A DNA stretch of 64,000 bases from CAILLO01 sp964579735 (lineage in GTDB: Bacteria; Bacillota; Clostridia; Saccharofermentanales; UBA5734): assembly GCA_964579735.1 (NCBI GenBank), contig CAZOHH010000001.1, positions 56,553 through 120,552 on the forward strand, in the 5' to 3' direction. Shown here one piece after another: positions 9,979 through 19,200 of the stretch (its first letter is position 1; each line of letters starts with the position of its first letter). The position numbers were made by a program, and so were the translations under genes. A model generated the notes under the pieces. It was not told where the DNA came from, did no database searches, and saw only the letters and a program-made list of their open reading frames with translations.

Positions 9979-11520
9979 CTAGTCCGTCCGTCTGATTCGA
10001 GTGTACACGAGGATGTCCACGTCCGGTGCATCGTCGGAGCGATGGAACGTCGATTCGAGGATTTTCCGCTTCTCCGGAGCCATGTCGCTATGAGCCAGGA
10101 ACAGGTAGACCTTGTCCACGCCCGCGAGCCGGTCCGCGCCGAGCTCTGAAGACGGGATGCGAGCGGGGCCGGGCTGGGTTCCCCCTCGCGTCAGGAAGTA
10201 GTCCCAACCGACCAGCGGTCCTTCGCCAGGCCAGGTGAGAACCACCAGGGTCCCATCGTCGCGGAGGTCCGCCCGTTCCTCCAGCCAGACCGCAGCTTCC
10301 TGGAATCTTTCGGCCCGTGCGGAATCGGTCCGAGCGATCATGGACCAGGATCCGCCTCCGAAGACGAGAAAGAGGCATGCCGCCAGTGCGGCGACGACGC
10401 GCCGTGGATTTCGTGCCGGGATGGAGCGGATCCCCGCCAGAAGCACGTCCGTGCTCCTGCCGAGAAGAAGGAAGGCGCACGGGAGCAGGCAGAGGAAGTA
10501 GCGGTCCACGTAGACCGACGCCTTCGGGTTCAGGAATGCGGAATAGAGGTACGCCGAAAGGACCACGGCCCCGATGCACCAGGCCAGCACCGCCGAAAGT
10601 GGGTAGGTGTCGATGCCGGTTCCAATGACCGGTTTCCCTTTCCGGATCCTCCGGACGGCAAGCAGGACGGCGGCGGTCAGGAGGACGATGAGCGGGAGAG
10701 GATAGGGGCGGAGTCCGAACAAAGTCCCCAGACTGGACAGCACGTCGGCCGGTGCGGGCGCTTCCGGCCAGAACCCCCGCAGCGTCCGCGTGATTCTCGG
10801 CAGGGCGATGACGATCCATGGGGCGAAGGCCACCGCGGCCGCGAAGTAGGAAAGAAGGACTGCGGGGCGCAGGCGTCTGCGCAGAACGAGCGCGGCATCC
10901 GCCGCGAAGAGCGCTCCGGCGAGGAGGACTCCGAAATAATGGGTGTATGCGAGCAGCGTCAGCGCAACGCCCAGCCGGACGATGTCGCGTGCGGAGCCTC
11001 GTCCATCGGGACCGCTTCGGACGACGACCGAGTACAGCGCGAATGCGGCGAAGAGCAGAAGGAAGCCGTAGGGGCGGAAGGCATAGGCGCCATCGCGGAT
11101 CCATGGAAGACTGGTCGCTGCGAAAAGGCTGGTTGCGACCCCCGTAACCAGCCCCTTCCAGCGGTGGCCCGCCAACCCGCACAGGAAGATTCCGGCCGCA
11201 GCGGCGACCTCGCTCGGCAGCCGCAGCCAGAACGCGCCGAAAGGAGCGACCCGCAGCCACAGAGCCGAAAAGGCGTGGTACAGCGGAGGCATGTTGTCGC
11301 CGCCCAGCACGTTCGCGATCAGGGCGGAAAGGGACTCGACCTTCCAGGTCATGGAGATCTGGCAGAGATCGTCGAACCAGAGCGACTTCCCGCCCGAGAA
11401 GAGGGTCATGAGGAGGAGCGATGCGGCGGCGATGACGGCATAGGGAAGAAGGACAGGACGGGGCAGACGGACCGGGCGTGCCGGTGGACCATCCGGGGCG
11501 AAAGGAGCGGGTCGTCCCAT
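9979..11520 (-). CDS. Multi-spanning glycosyltransferase-like membrane protein (GT39/ArnT-like)
   Basis: A 513-residue integral membrane protein with about 10-12 hydrophobic segments. After the first helix comes SLWFDDLCQ, an acidic loop like the catalytic D-D/E-D motif of lipid-sugar-dependent C-type glycosyltransferases, then PPLYHAFSALW, which matches the family pattern of a Pro-rich loop before helix 3. The C-terminal 110 residues look soluble and extracytoplasmic. Function inferred: transfer of a sugar from an undecaprenyl-phosphate donor, probably made by the adjacent GT2-GtrA protein, to a surface polymer or protein. Its ATG overlaps the manC stop by one base (TGATG), so translation is coupled. 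Confidence 0.7.
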   Translation of the reverse strand: MGRPAPFAPDGPPARPVRLPRPVLLPYAVIAAASLLLMTLFSGGKSLWFDDLCQISMTWKVESLSALIANVLGGDNMPPLYHAFSALWLRVAPFGAFWLRLPSEVAAAAGIFLCGLAGHRWKGLVTGVATSLFAATSLPWIRDGAYAFRPYGFLLLFAAFALYSVVVRSGPDGRGSARDIVRLGVALTLLAYTHYFGVLLAGALFAADAALVLRRRLRPAVLLSYFAAAVAFAPWIVIALPRITRTLRGFWPEAPAPADVLSSLGTLFGLRPYPLPLIVLLTAAVLLAVRRIRKGKPVIGTGIDTYPLSAVLAWCIGAVVLSAYLYSAFLNPKASVYVDRYFLCLLPCAFLLLGRSTDVLLAGIRSIPARNPRRVVAALAACLFLVFGGGSWSMIARTDSARAERFQEAAVWLEERADLRDDGTLVVLTWPGEGPLVGWDYFLTRGGTQPGPARIPSSELGADRLAGVDKVYLFLAHSDMAPEKRKILESTFHRSDDAPDVDILVYTRIRRTD

Positions 11521-12611
11521 CAGACGAAGCCCTCTCTCCCGGCTTCCCTCAGCTTCGCCAGGACTTGCCGGAGGTCCTGCTCGCGGTTCCGGTTGCAGAT
11601 CAGCAGCGTATCCTCCGAATCGACGACGATGAGGTCCTCGGCTCCGACGACGGCGATCAGTCGACCCGCACCCTGGATGATGGAGTTGCGCATGTCGATC
11701 GCGACCACGTCTCCCGCGATCGTATTGCCTTCCTCGTCCGTGGGGTTGATGCGCCCCATGGCGGTCCATGACCCGACGTCGTCCCACCAGAACGTGCTGG
11801 GCAGGACGTAGAGGTCCTCGGCCTTCTCCAGGACGCCGACGTCGATCGACACGGAGGGGAAGGCGCTGAATTCCTCGGCCAGCACCCGGTCGTAGTCCGC
11901 GGTCCCGATGCTTGGGCCGATGCGCTCGATTCCCGCGTGGATCCCCGGCAGGTGCTTCTGGACATTCGCGAGGAGCGTGGAAGCCTTCCATATGAATATT
12001 CCGCTGTTCCAGAGATGGTTCCCTTCCGCAAGGAACGATTTCGCACGCTCGGAGTCGGGTTTCTCGACGAACCGATCCACGTGGTAGGCGCTGGAAGTCC
12101 TTTGCCTCGCCGCCTTGCGGTCGAATCGGATGTATCCATAGGAGGTCGCCGGGTAGGTCGGGACGATGCCCACCGTCACGAGGTTGCGGTTCTTCCCGGC
12201 CAACGTGCAGGCGTTCCGCAACAGCTCGATGAAGAGCGTCTCGGACCGGATCAACTGGTCCGAAGGCAGTATGACCATCATCGCATCGCCGTGTCTCTTC
12301 ACGAGGTGCGCGGCAGCCAGCGCGATGCCGGGCGCGGTGTTCCGTCCGACCGGCTCGCAGAGCACGTTCGCGGAGGGGATGCCGGGCAGTTGTTCCGCGA
12401 CGAGCCCGCGGTAGCGCTCATTGGTCGAGATGTAGATGTTCCGCGGGTCGACGAGCGGCAGGATCCGGTCGACCGTGAGCTGGATCATGGTCCTTCCGTC
12501 CTGCGTGAAGCTCAGGAACTGCTTCGGAAGGTCGACCCGGCTTCGGGGCCAGAAACGTTCTCCCCGGCCTCCGGCAAGGATCAGCGCGATTCGTTCCAAA
12601 CGCTTCACCAT
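11520..12611 (-). CDS. manC: Mannose-1-phosphate guanylyltransferase
   Basis: Makes GDP-mannose from mannose-1-phosphate and GTP. The 363-residue protein shows the nucleotidyltransferase signature LILAGGRGERFWPRSR followed by LPKQFL, the GRNTAPGIALAA and VILPSDQLI segments, and FVEKPD with WNSGIFIWKA. It is the short monofunctional form: there is no C-terminal phosphomannose isomerase domain as in bifunctional ManC/AlgA. It overlaps the aldo/keto reductase by 7 bp and the next membrane protein by 1 bp. It feeds gmd and rmd about 3 kb further down the same operon. Confidence 0.94.
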   Translation of the reverse strand: MVKRLERIALILAGGRGERFWPRSRVDLPKQFLSFTQDGRTMIQLTVDRILPLVDPRNIYISTNERYRGLVAEQLPGIPSANVLCEPVGRNTAPGIALAAAHLVKRHGDAMMVILPSDQLIRSETLFIELLRNACTLAGKNRNLVTVGIVPTYPATSYGYIRFDRKAARQRTSSAYHVDRFVEKPDSERAKSFLAEGNHLWNSGIFIWKASTLLANVQKHLPGIHAGIERIGPSIGTADYDRVLAEEFSAFPSVSIDVGVLEKAEDLYVLPSTFWWDDVGSWTAMGRINPTDEEGNTIAGDVVAIDMRNSIIQGAGRLIAVVGAEDLIVVDSEDTLLICNRNREQDLRQVLAKLREAGREGFV

Positions 12612-13591
12612 GGCTGTCCGCAGGCCAACCGGCCCATCTCCTCCGCCGTCAGGGTCAGGTCCATCGCGGCGAGTCCGTCCTCGAGCTTATCCATGGAAGG
12701 GAACGAGACGATGGGAACCGTCGGAAACGGTTGGTTCATGAGGTAGGCGAGCGCGAGCTGCGCGACGGAAGCGCCTCGTTCCGCTGAAAGCCGCTTCAAT
12801 GCCGTAAGGCGCCGGTCGTTCTCCGGATTGTGGTACGGCGCCGAGAAGTCCGCAGGCAGTTCGCATCCAGCCGCTTCCGCCACGACGCGCTTGGAGAAGT
12901 ACCCGTGGGCCAATGCGGAATAGGGTATGGCGGCGAGGCGTGTGCGCTCGTGCATGGCATATTGCGTGCCGTCCATCGAGGCGTACGTCGAGTCGCCGTC
13001 CGCGTCCGGGTTCACCCGGGCGAGGCTCCAACGGTTCTGCACCGCGACGAAGCCGGCGGCGCCGGTCCGCTCGGCGCGTCTCTGTGCCGCCTCGACGCGG
13101 TGGGCGCGCCAGTTCGAGCCGCCGTACCAGCGGATGCGGCCCTCGGCCACGAAGGACTCCATCAAGTCCACGATATCGCCGGCATCCTGGGACGGGTCGT
13201 CCCGGTGCAGCCAGTACAGGCCGATCCGGTCGATCCCGAGGGCGGCGCGGCTCTCGTCGAGGTCACGCGAGATCGAGGCGCGGTCGAGGCGGCTCCGGGT
13301 CATGTCGGCGAGGGCGGGGTGCGCGCCCTTGGTCGCGACGACAAGCCGAGACGAGACCGATGGCGCCTGCAAGCGCAACCAGCGTCCGATCATGCGCTCG
13401 CTCTCGTTGAGACCGGAGGGTAGCCAGCGCCCATAGACGTTCGCGGTGTCGATGAAGTTTCCACCGCCCGCGACGAAGCGGTCGAGCAATGCGAAGGCCA
13501 GGTCCTCGGGGATGTTGTCCCCAAAGCCTCCCGCGCCGAGGCACAGGGGCGAGACGACGAGGTCGGTCCGGGGGAGGTTCACGGTCTTCAT
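12605..13591 (-). CDS. Aldo/keto reductase family oxidoreductase
   Basis: NAD(P)H-dependent (beta/alpha)8 reductase of 328 residues. The catalytic tetrad is visible: Asp and Tyr in NFIDTANVYGRW, Lys in VVATKGAHP, His in LYWLHRDDP. The C-terminal NADP-binding loop is present (VPIVSFPSMDKLEDGL). Start ATG at 13591 has AAAGGAG 7 bp upstream and overlaps the upstream ADP-ribosylglycohydrolase by 4 bp. The substrate is unknown; place in a GDP-rhamnose operon suggests a sugar or sugar-derived carbonyl, but family members of this subgroup are often generic sugar reductases. Confidence 0.88.
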   Translation of the reverse strand: MKTVNLPRTDLVVSPLCLGAGGFGDNIPEDLAFALLDRFVAGGGNFIDTANVYGRWLPSGLNESERMIGRWLRLQAPSVSSRLVVATKGAHPALADMTRSRLDRASISRDLDESRAALGIDRIGLYWLHRDDPSQDAGDIVDLMESFVAEGRIRWYGGSNWRAHRVEAAQRRAERTGAAGFVAVQNRWSLARVNPDADGDSTYASMDGTQYAMHERTRLAAIPYSALAHGYFSKRVVAEAAGCELPADFSAPYHNPENDRRLTALKRLSAERGASVAQLALAYLMNQPFPTVPIVSFPSMDKLEDGLAAMDLTLTAEEMGRLACGQPW

Positions 13592-14541
13592 GTCGAGCTC
13601 CTTTCGATCGACGCGGCGAACGCGCGGGCCCAATCGTGGATTTCGTCGCCGCGAATCAACGCCGCGCGCCATTCCTTCGGGATGCCGCCCAGGCCGTAAT
13701 GCAGCCCGGCGAGTCCACCGGTCACCGCTCCGACCGAGTCCGTGTCCTCGCCGAGATTCACGGCCTTTCGAACGGCACCGGCGAAGTCCGCCGTCGTCAG
13801 CATGCACCACAGCGCCGCCTCCAGGGTGTCCACGACATAGGTCGAGGACCGGATCTCCGCGTCTTCGAGGGCGGCGAGACGGCCGTCGAGGATCCGCGCA
13901 TAGCGCGGCAGTTCCGCGGCCAGGGGGGTGACGGCGAAGAGAGCCGGCGCGAGGGCGCACAGGTTCCGGTAGGCCTCGTCGGGCGAAAGGCCCTCGAGCA
14001 GGTCGACCGCGAACCGTGCGTAGAGAGAGCAACCCAGCAGGCTGCGGGGGTGGCCGTGGGTGATCCGTGAGATGTCGGAGATCCGTTGGATGAAGTCGGA
14101 CGAAGGCAGCCGCGCGAAGTACAGGGCGGCGGGCAGGATGCGCATCAGGGAGCCGTTGCCGTTGCTCCACTCTCCGTCTGAACCGGCCGATAGCGGCGGT
14201 ACGCCGCGCATCAGGCGGCGCATGGATTCGTCGGTGGCGTTGCCGATGTCGTAGGCCTCGCCGAAGGGGGTGCACTCCCCGTCGCGATACCAACGGACGA
14301 ACCGGTCCGCGATGGCGGCGAGGTCATGCCCCGACTCGGTCAACGCGAGGGCAAGGGAGAGGGTCAGCGAACCGTCATCGGACCAGGACCCCGGCGGCAT
14401 GTCGAAGGTGCCGTGCCCGCGCATCTCCAGGACGGGGTCGCGCCGGACGTCCTCGCGGCTGCGGAACTGCACGGGCAACCCCAGCGCATCTCCTGCGACG
14501 ACGCCGACGAGTCCGCCCACGATCCGTTCGCTTCTCTGCAT
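13588..14541 (-). CDS. ADP-ribosylglycohydrolase family protein
   Basis: Predicted Mg2+-dependent hydrolase of ADP-ribose linkages (ARH/DraG fold), 317 residues. Family marks are GGLVGVVAGDALGLPVQF at the start, the metal-binding WSDDGSLTL (in place of the usual TDDT), GNGSLMRILP, and the C-terminal acidic GEDTDSVGAVTGGLAG loop. Start at 14541 is supported by AAGGAGGG 8 bp upstream. It is the first gene of a seven-gene overlapping operon with manC, gmd and rmd. Why an ADP-ribosylglycohydrolase heads a nucleotide-sugar operon is not evident; members of this family also act on ADP-sugars and other N-glycosides. Confidence 0.87.
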   Translation of the reverse strand: MQRSERIVGGLVGVVAGDALGLPVQFRSREDVRRDPVLEMRGHGTFDMPPGSWSDDGSLTLSLALALTESGHDLAAIADRFVRWYRDGECTPFGEAYDIGNATDESMRRLMRGVPPLSAGSDGEWSNGNGSLMRILPAALYFARLPSSDFIQRISDISRITHGHPRSLLGCSLYARFAVDLLEGLSPDEAYRNLCALAPALFAVTPLAAELPRYARILDGRLAALEDAEIRSSTYVVDTLEAALWCMLTTADFAGAVRKAVNLGEDTDSVGAVTGGLAGLHYGLGGIPKEWRAALIRGDEIHDWARAFAASIERSST

Positions 14542-14592
14542 GGCGATGCCCTCCTTGAAGTCGATGAAACGCGGAACCAACCATCGACTTCA

Positions 14593-14598
14593 ATTGTA
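14593..14598 (-). promoter_or_regulatory. Extended -10 promoter of the glycan operon
   Basis: Minus-strand TGCTACAAT places an extended -10 element (TACAAT at 14593-14598) about 50 bp before the ARH start. No good -35 hexamer is seen 17 bp upstream, which is normal for extended -10 promoters. It lies directly after the ECF S-component gene (stop at 14624). Confidence 0.5.
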
Positions 14599-14623
14599 GC
14601 ATGGAGAAGTCCGGATTCGGGAG

Positions 14624-15178
14624 TCAGTCCTTCGCGCCTTGCTTCCAGGTCGGCTTCGCGGGCTGGAAACGATCCGTGACCCCGGAGCGCTGCAGAAGAA
14701 CCACGAAGGCCCAGATCATGGGGACCTGCACGACCAGCATGATCGACTTCTCGAGAAGCCGTGCCGGGAGCAGGACGAAGACGGCCTTGTTGTATAGCAT
14801 GGACAACCAGACCGTATTCATCGCCAGATCGACGGCCAGGGTCAGCAGGAGGGAGACGACCAGGATCCGCAGCCAGCTCGGACGGCGGAACAGGAACAGT
14901 CCGTAGAGTCCGCCCGTCACGAGGGCGCTCAGCGTGAATCCCGGGAAGTACGTACCCTGGGGGAACATCAACCAGCCGAGCACGTCGGCGACGGCGGCCA
15001 TGAGCGCGGCCGGGACGGCGCCGAAGAGATACCCTGCGACGGCGATGGGCAGGAAGGCGAATCCGATACGGAGAATCGGGGTCTGGATGGAGAGAAGCCG
15101 GGTCAGCACGATGTCCAGCGCGAGCAGCATGGACAGCGCGACCAGCATCTTCGTCGGGAACGGTCTGCGAACCTTCAT
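14624..15178 (-). CDS. folT: Folate-family ECF transporter S component
   Basis: Substrate-binding membrane subunit of an energy-coupling-factor vitamin transporter; it would work with an EcfAA'T module encoded elsewhere. The 184-residue protein has about six hydrophobic helices. The FolT-like signature is ILRIGFAFLPIAVAGYLFG, then ADVLGWLMFPQGTYFPGFTL with the conserved Gly-x-Tyr-Phe-Pro-Gly-Phe run. Start at 15178 (MKVRRPFPTKML) was preferred to an upstream frame extension; the Shine-Dalgarno GGAGGG lies 7 bp before it inside a hairpin (see leader). Queuosine or other S components are possible alternatives, but the motif set favours folate. Confidence 0.8.
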   Translation of the reverse strand: MKVRRPFPTKMLVALSMLLALDIVLTRLLSIQTPILRIGFAFLPIAVAGYLFGAVPAALMAAVADVLGWLMFPQGTYFPGFTLSALVTGGLYGLFLFRRPSWLRILVVSLLLTLAVDLAMNTVWLSMLYNKAVFVLLPARLLEKSIMLVVQVPMIWAFVVLLQRSGVTDRFQPAKPTWKQGAKD

Positions 15179-15317
15179 GGGCGACCCTCCTTCGGGGGGT
15201 GGTCCAAGCTGGACCGGAGCGGTTTCGTCCTTTTGGACCAAGATACACCGCGGCTGCCGGTACTGGATATCAATCCCATGCGGAAAACAGAGTGTTCTTG
15301 TCAAGTTTGGTCCAGGG
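15179..15317 (-). promoter_or_regulatory. Structured leader with mutually exclusive pairing upstream of the ECF S component
   Basis: Between the hydroxyacid dehydrogenase stop and the folT start the RNA can fold as follows. A perfect 8-bp inverted pair (TGGACCAA at 15307-15314 read on the minus strand, TTGGTCCA at 15234-15241) encloses a 65-nt domain. The 3' strand of this stem can instead pair with GGAC at 15227-15230 or with GGACC at 15201-15205, which itself pairs with GGTCC at 15211-15215. A last hairpin (15183-15199) buries the GGAGGG ribosome site of folT. This looks like a translational riboswitch, but the core does not match the THF-I or THF-II consensus as I know it. Confidence 0.45.
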
Positions 15318-16280
15318 CTATCCCCGGACGACGTTCACCGGCCGCCCATCCTGGAACGCGGCGAGATTGGCCGCGGCGACCGCGACGAGCCGCGCTCGCG
15401 TCTCCCGCGGGGCCCAGGCGATATGCGGCGTGAGGATGCAGTTCGGCGCCGAAAGAAGCGGGTTGTCCGACGAGATGGGCTCGCGGGACGCCACGTCCAC
15501 GGCGGCGGCCGAAAGCCGGCCCGTCCGCAGCGCTTCGGCCAGGTCCGCCTCGACCACGATGGGTCCCCGCGCCGTGTTGATCAGGATGGCCGCGGGCTTC
15601 ATCCGCTCGAACGCGGCGCGGTCCATGAATCCGCGCGTGGACTCGGTCAGCGGGCAGTGCAGGCTCACGACGTCGGAACGCTCGAGGATCTCCTCGAAAG
15701 TGGCGGGCTCCGCGACTCCATCCGGCTCGAAGGGCTTCGTACGGCTGGCGAGCACGTGCATGCCGAAGGCCTTTCCGATGCGCGCGACAGCGTGCCCGAT
15801 TGTCCCATAGCCCACGACACCCAGGGTCTTGCCCGACAGTTCCATCAAGGGGGTGCGGAAGAAGGAGAAATCCTCGCACGCCTCCCACTCGCCGCGATGG
15901 ACGCAGGCGTCGTGCTCTCCGACGCGGCTCGCGATCTCGAGAAGCAGCGCGAAGACGAACTGCGCCACCGCGTCCGTCGCGTAGCCCGGCACGTTGGTCA
16001 CGACGAGGCCGAGCTCGTCGGCCGCCGCGAGGTCGATCACGTTGTACCCGGTCGCCAGCACGCCGACGTACTTGAGGCGCGGCGCCGCGGCGAGAGTCTC
16101 GCGGGTCAGCAGGGTCTTGTTCGTGAGGATTGCCTCGGCGTCGCCGATGCGCTCCACCACGAGGTCCGCGGAGGTGCGGTCGTGGACGGTGAACCCGTCC
16201 GGCTCCGCAAGCTGGCGCAGGACGCCCCAGTCCTGGTCGCCCGGATTCACCACATGGCCATCCAGCACCACGATCTTCAT
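15318..16280 (-). CDS. D-2-hydroxyacid dehydrogenase (glycerate/hydroxypyruvate reductase-like)
   Basis: NAD(P)-dependent reductase of 2-keto acids, 320 residues. It shows the Rossmann loop VVGYGTIGHAVARIGKAFG, and the family catalytic triad: Arg in LINTARGPIVVE, Glu in ASREPI, His in TPHIAWAP. The N-terminal region (VGVLATGYNVIDL and GLVVTNVPGYATDAVAQF) resembles HprA-type glycerate dehydrogenases more than lactate dehydrogenases. It starts 18 bp after mfd and is likely cotranscribed with it. Exact substrate unknown. Confidence 0.88.
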   Translation of the reverse strand: MKIVVLDGHVVNPGDQDWGVLRQLAEPDGFTVHDRTSADLVVERIGDAEAILTNKTLLTRETLAAAPRLKYVGVLATGYNVIDLAAADELGLVVTNVPGYATDAVAQFVFALLLEIASRVGEHDACVHRGEWEACEDFSFFRTPLMELSGKTLGVVGYGTIGHAVARIGKAFGMHVLASRTKPFEPDGVAEPATFEEILERSDVVSLHCPLTESTRGFMDRAAFERMKPAAILINTARGPIVVEADLAEALRTGRLSAAAVDVASREPISSDNPLLSAPNCILTPHIAWAPRETRARLVAVAAANLAAFQDGRPVNVVRG

Positions 16281-16298
16281 GTCATCCTCCTCTTCCCT

Positions 16299-19200
16299 TT
16301 ATTCCAGCGCCTCCAGCAACCCGCGCACGCTCTCCGTCGCCTTCGCCTTATCGGTCGCGGCGCCACGGAAGAGCAGATACGGCTTCGTGCCGGCGTTGAA
16401 CAGCAGGCGCCCCTTGTAGGCGGGCAGGTTCATGGCCCGCGCGAGCACGCCCATGTCGGGCTTCCTGCCGTCGGCGAAGGCCAGCACTACGCCGCCCGCG
16501 TTCTGGGAGACGCGCGAGAAGCCCAGACGTCCGGCCGCCGCGCGGATGTAGGCGATATCGGCCAGCGTGCCGGTCTGGGCGGGCAGGTCGCCGTAGCGGT
16601 CCTCGAGTTCATCCAGCACGTCGACGCGGTCCGCCGAGGTGTCGATGGTGGCGATGCGCCGGTACATGTCCATGCGCTGCCCCTCGTCGGGCACGTAGGC
16701 CGCCGGGAGGTAGGCGTCCAGCGCGAGGTCGACCGCCGCCTGGACCGTCGCGGCGCGGGTCTGGCCCTTCTCCTCGAGGATGGCCTCCTCCAGCATGCGG
16801 CAGTAGAGGTCGTATCCCACGGCATCGAGGTGCCCGTGCTGTTCCGCGCCGAGGAGGTTTCCCGCGCCTCGGACCTCGAGGTCCCGGAGGGCGATCTTGA
16901 ATCCTGCGCCCAGCTCGGTGAAGTCGCGGATGGCGGCCAGGCGCTTCTCGGACGTCTCGGTCAGCACCTTGTCGCGCCGGTAGGTGACGTAGGCGTAGGC
17001 CTGGCGGTCGCTTCGCCCCACGCGGCCGCGGAGCTGGTAGAGCTGCGCGAGCCCGAGCCGGTCGGCGTCCTCGACCACGATGGTGTTGACGTTGGGCATG
17101 TCGATGCCCGACTCGATGATGGTCGTGCAGACCAGCACGTCGTATTCGTCGCGGGTGAAGGCGCTGATGACGTCCTCGAGCTCCCGCTCCCCCATCTTGC
17201 CGTGGGCGTAGACGATGCGGGCGCCGGGCAGCATCCGGCCGATCTCGGCGGCCTTCTCGGAGATCCGCCGCGTGTCGTTGAACAGGTAGAACACCTGGCC
17301 GCGCCGCGTGATCTCGCGCAGCATGGCCTCGGTCACGATCTCCTGGTCGTACTCCATGACGTAGGTCTGCACCGGCATGCGGTCGTGTGGCGGCTCCTCG
17401 AGCACGCTGATGTCGCGGATCCCGGAGAGGGACATGTGCAGGGTGCGGGGGATCGGCGTCGCGGTGAGGGTGAGGACGTCCACGTCGGGGTGGATGACCT
17501 TCAGGGCTTCCTTGTGGTCCACGCCGAATCGCTGCTCCTCGTCCACGACGAGCAGGCCGAGGCCCTTGAAGACGACGTCCTTCGACAGCAGGCGGTGCGT
17601 CCCCACGAGCACGTCGACGCTGCCGGAGCGTATGCCGCGCAGCGCCTCCTTCTGCTGGGAGTCGGTGGCGAAGCGGCTCATGAGGCCGACCTTGACGGGG
17701 AAGCCCTCCATGCGGCGGATCAGGTTCTCGTAGTGCTGCTGGGCGAGCACCGTCGTCGGCGACAGCATGGCGGCCTGCTTCCCGTCCGCCAGACACTTGA
17801 AGATCGCACGGAAGGCCACCTCGGTCTTGCCGAACCCGACGTCGCCGCACAGGATGCGGTCCATCACCTTTTCGGACTCCATGTCGCGCTTGATCTCCTC
17901 GATGCTGCGCAGCTGGTCCTCGGTCTCCTCGAAGGGGAAATTCTCCTCGAATTCGCGCTGCCAGACCGTATCGGCGGAGAAGACGTGCCCCTTGACGGCC
18001 GCGCGCTCCGCATAGAGCTTGACGAGGTCCGCGGCGAGCTTCTTGACCGACTCGCGGGCCCGGTCCTTGAGCTTCTCCCACTCCTTGCCGCCGAGCTTGG
18101 ACAGCTTGGGAACGCGGCCTTCGGCGCCGACGTACTTCTGGATCTGGTCCAGGGAGTCCATGGGGATGAAGAGCGTGTCTTCGCCCCCATAGGCGATCTT
18201 CAGGTAGTCCCGCTTCGCGCCGCTGGCCTCGAGGGAGGTCAGGCCCTCGTAGCGGCCGATGCCGTGGGCCTCGTGGACCACCAGATCGCCCGGCGAGAGA
18301 TCGCTGAACAGGTCGATCTTCATGCCGGCGTGGCGGCGGCGGCGGCGTGGGCGGTCCGCGCCGAAGACGTCGTGGCCGCCAATGGCGAGGAGGCCTGCGC
18401 CCGGCGCCTCGAAGCCCAGCGTCAGCGTGCGCGGAAGCACCGTGACCTTGTCCGCGCCGGCGCCGGCGGCCGCCATCTCCTCGGTGAGGCGCTGCGCCCG
18501 GGTCGGGCTGCCGGCGAAGATCCAGGTGTCGAGGTCGCGGGAGGAGCGGTCCTTGGCGAGGGCGGAGAGCTTGTCGACCTGCCCGCGGTAGTGGTCCGAG
18601 GCGCGGCCGGGAATCGCGACCTCGGTGCCTCCGGGAAGGCCGTTGCCCGAGGAGCCGATGGAGCACATCGAGACCATGCGGCCCGTCACGCCGATGCGGT
18701 CGATGCGGATCATGAGGTCGGCGCCGCGGAACGAGACCGTCCCGGACAACGGCAGCACATGCCCCTTCTCCAGCAGCGCCTTCACGCGCTCGGCGAAGTC
18801 GGCCTGGGCCGCGTCCATGCGCTGGCGAACGCGCATCGGCTCGTCGACGAAGATCGTCGCGCCTCCTGCGACCGCGTAGTCCAGTACCGAGGCGGGTTCC
18901 TCCCAGAGGAGCGGAATCCAGCGGTCGAGTCCGGAGAACAGCGCGCCGCCGCCGATGCGGTCCGCATCCCGCCGTGCGAGCCGGCGCATGGCGTCGACCA
19001 CGGCCGGGTCGGCGCCTGCGGCCGCGGCGGCGATGGACGAACGACGGCCCTCCTCCAGCACGCGGTCGGAAAGGCTTCGCATGGGGGTAGTTGCATCGAC
19101 GCCTGGCTCCGTCGCACGCATGGCCTCTCGTGCGCTCTCGAGCCCCAGCGCCTTTTCAGGCGAAAGCACTTCGTGCGCGGGCGGGATGGACAGGGACCGC

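Noticed and set aside
15179..15317. Calling the folT leader a THF riboswitch.
   Set aside because: The enclosed 65 nt do not contain the conserved THF-I segments as I recall them; only a generic riboswitch-like fold can be supported.
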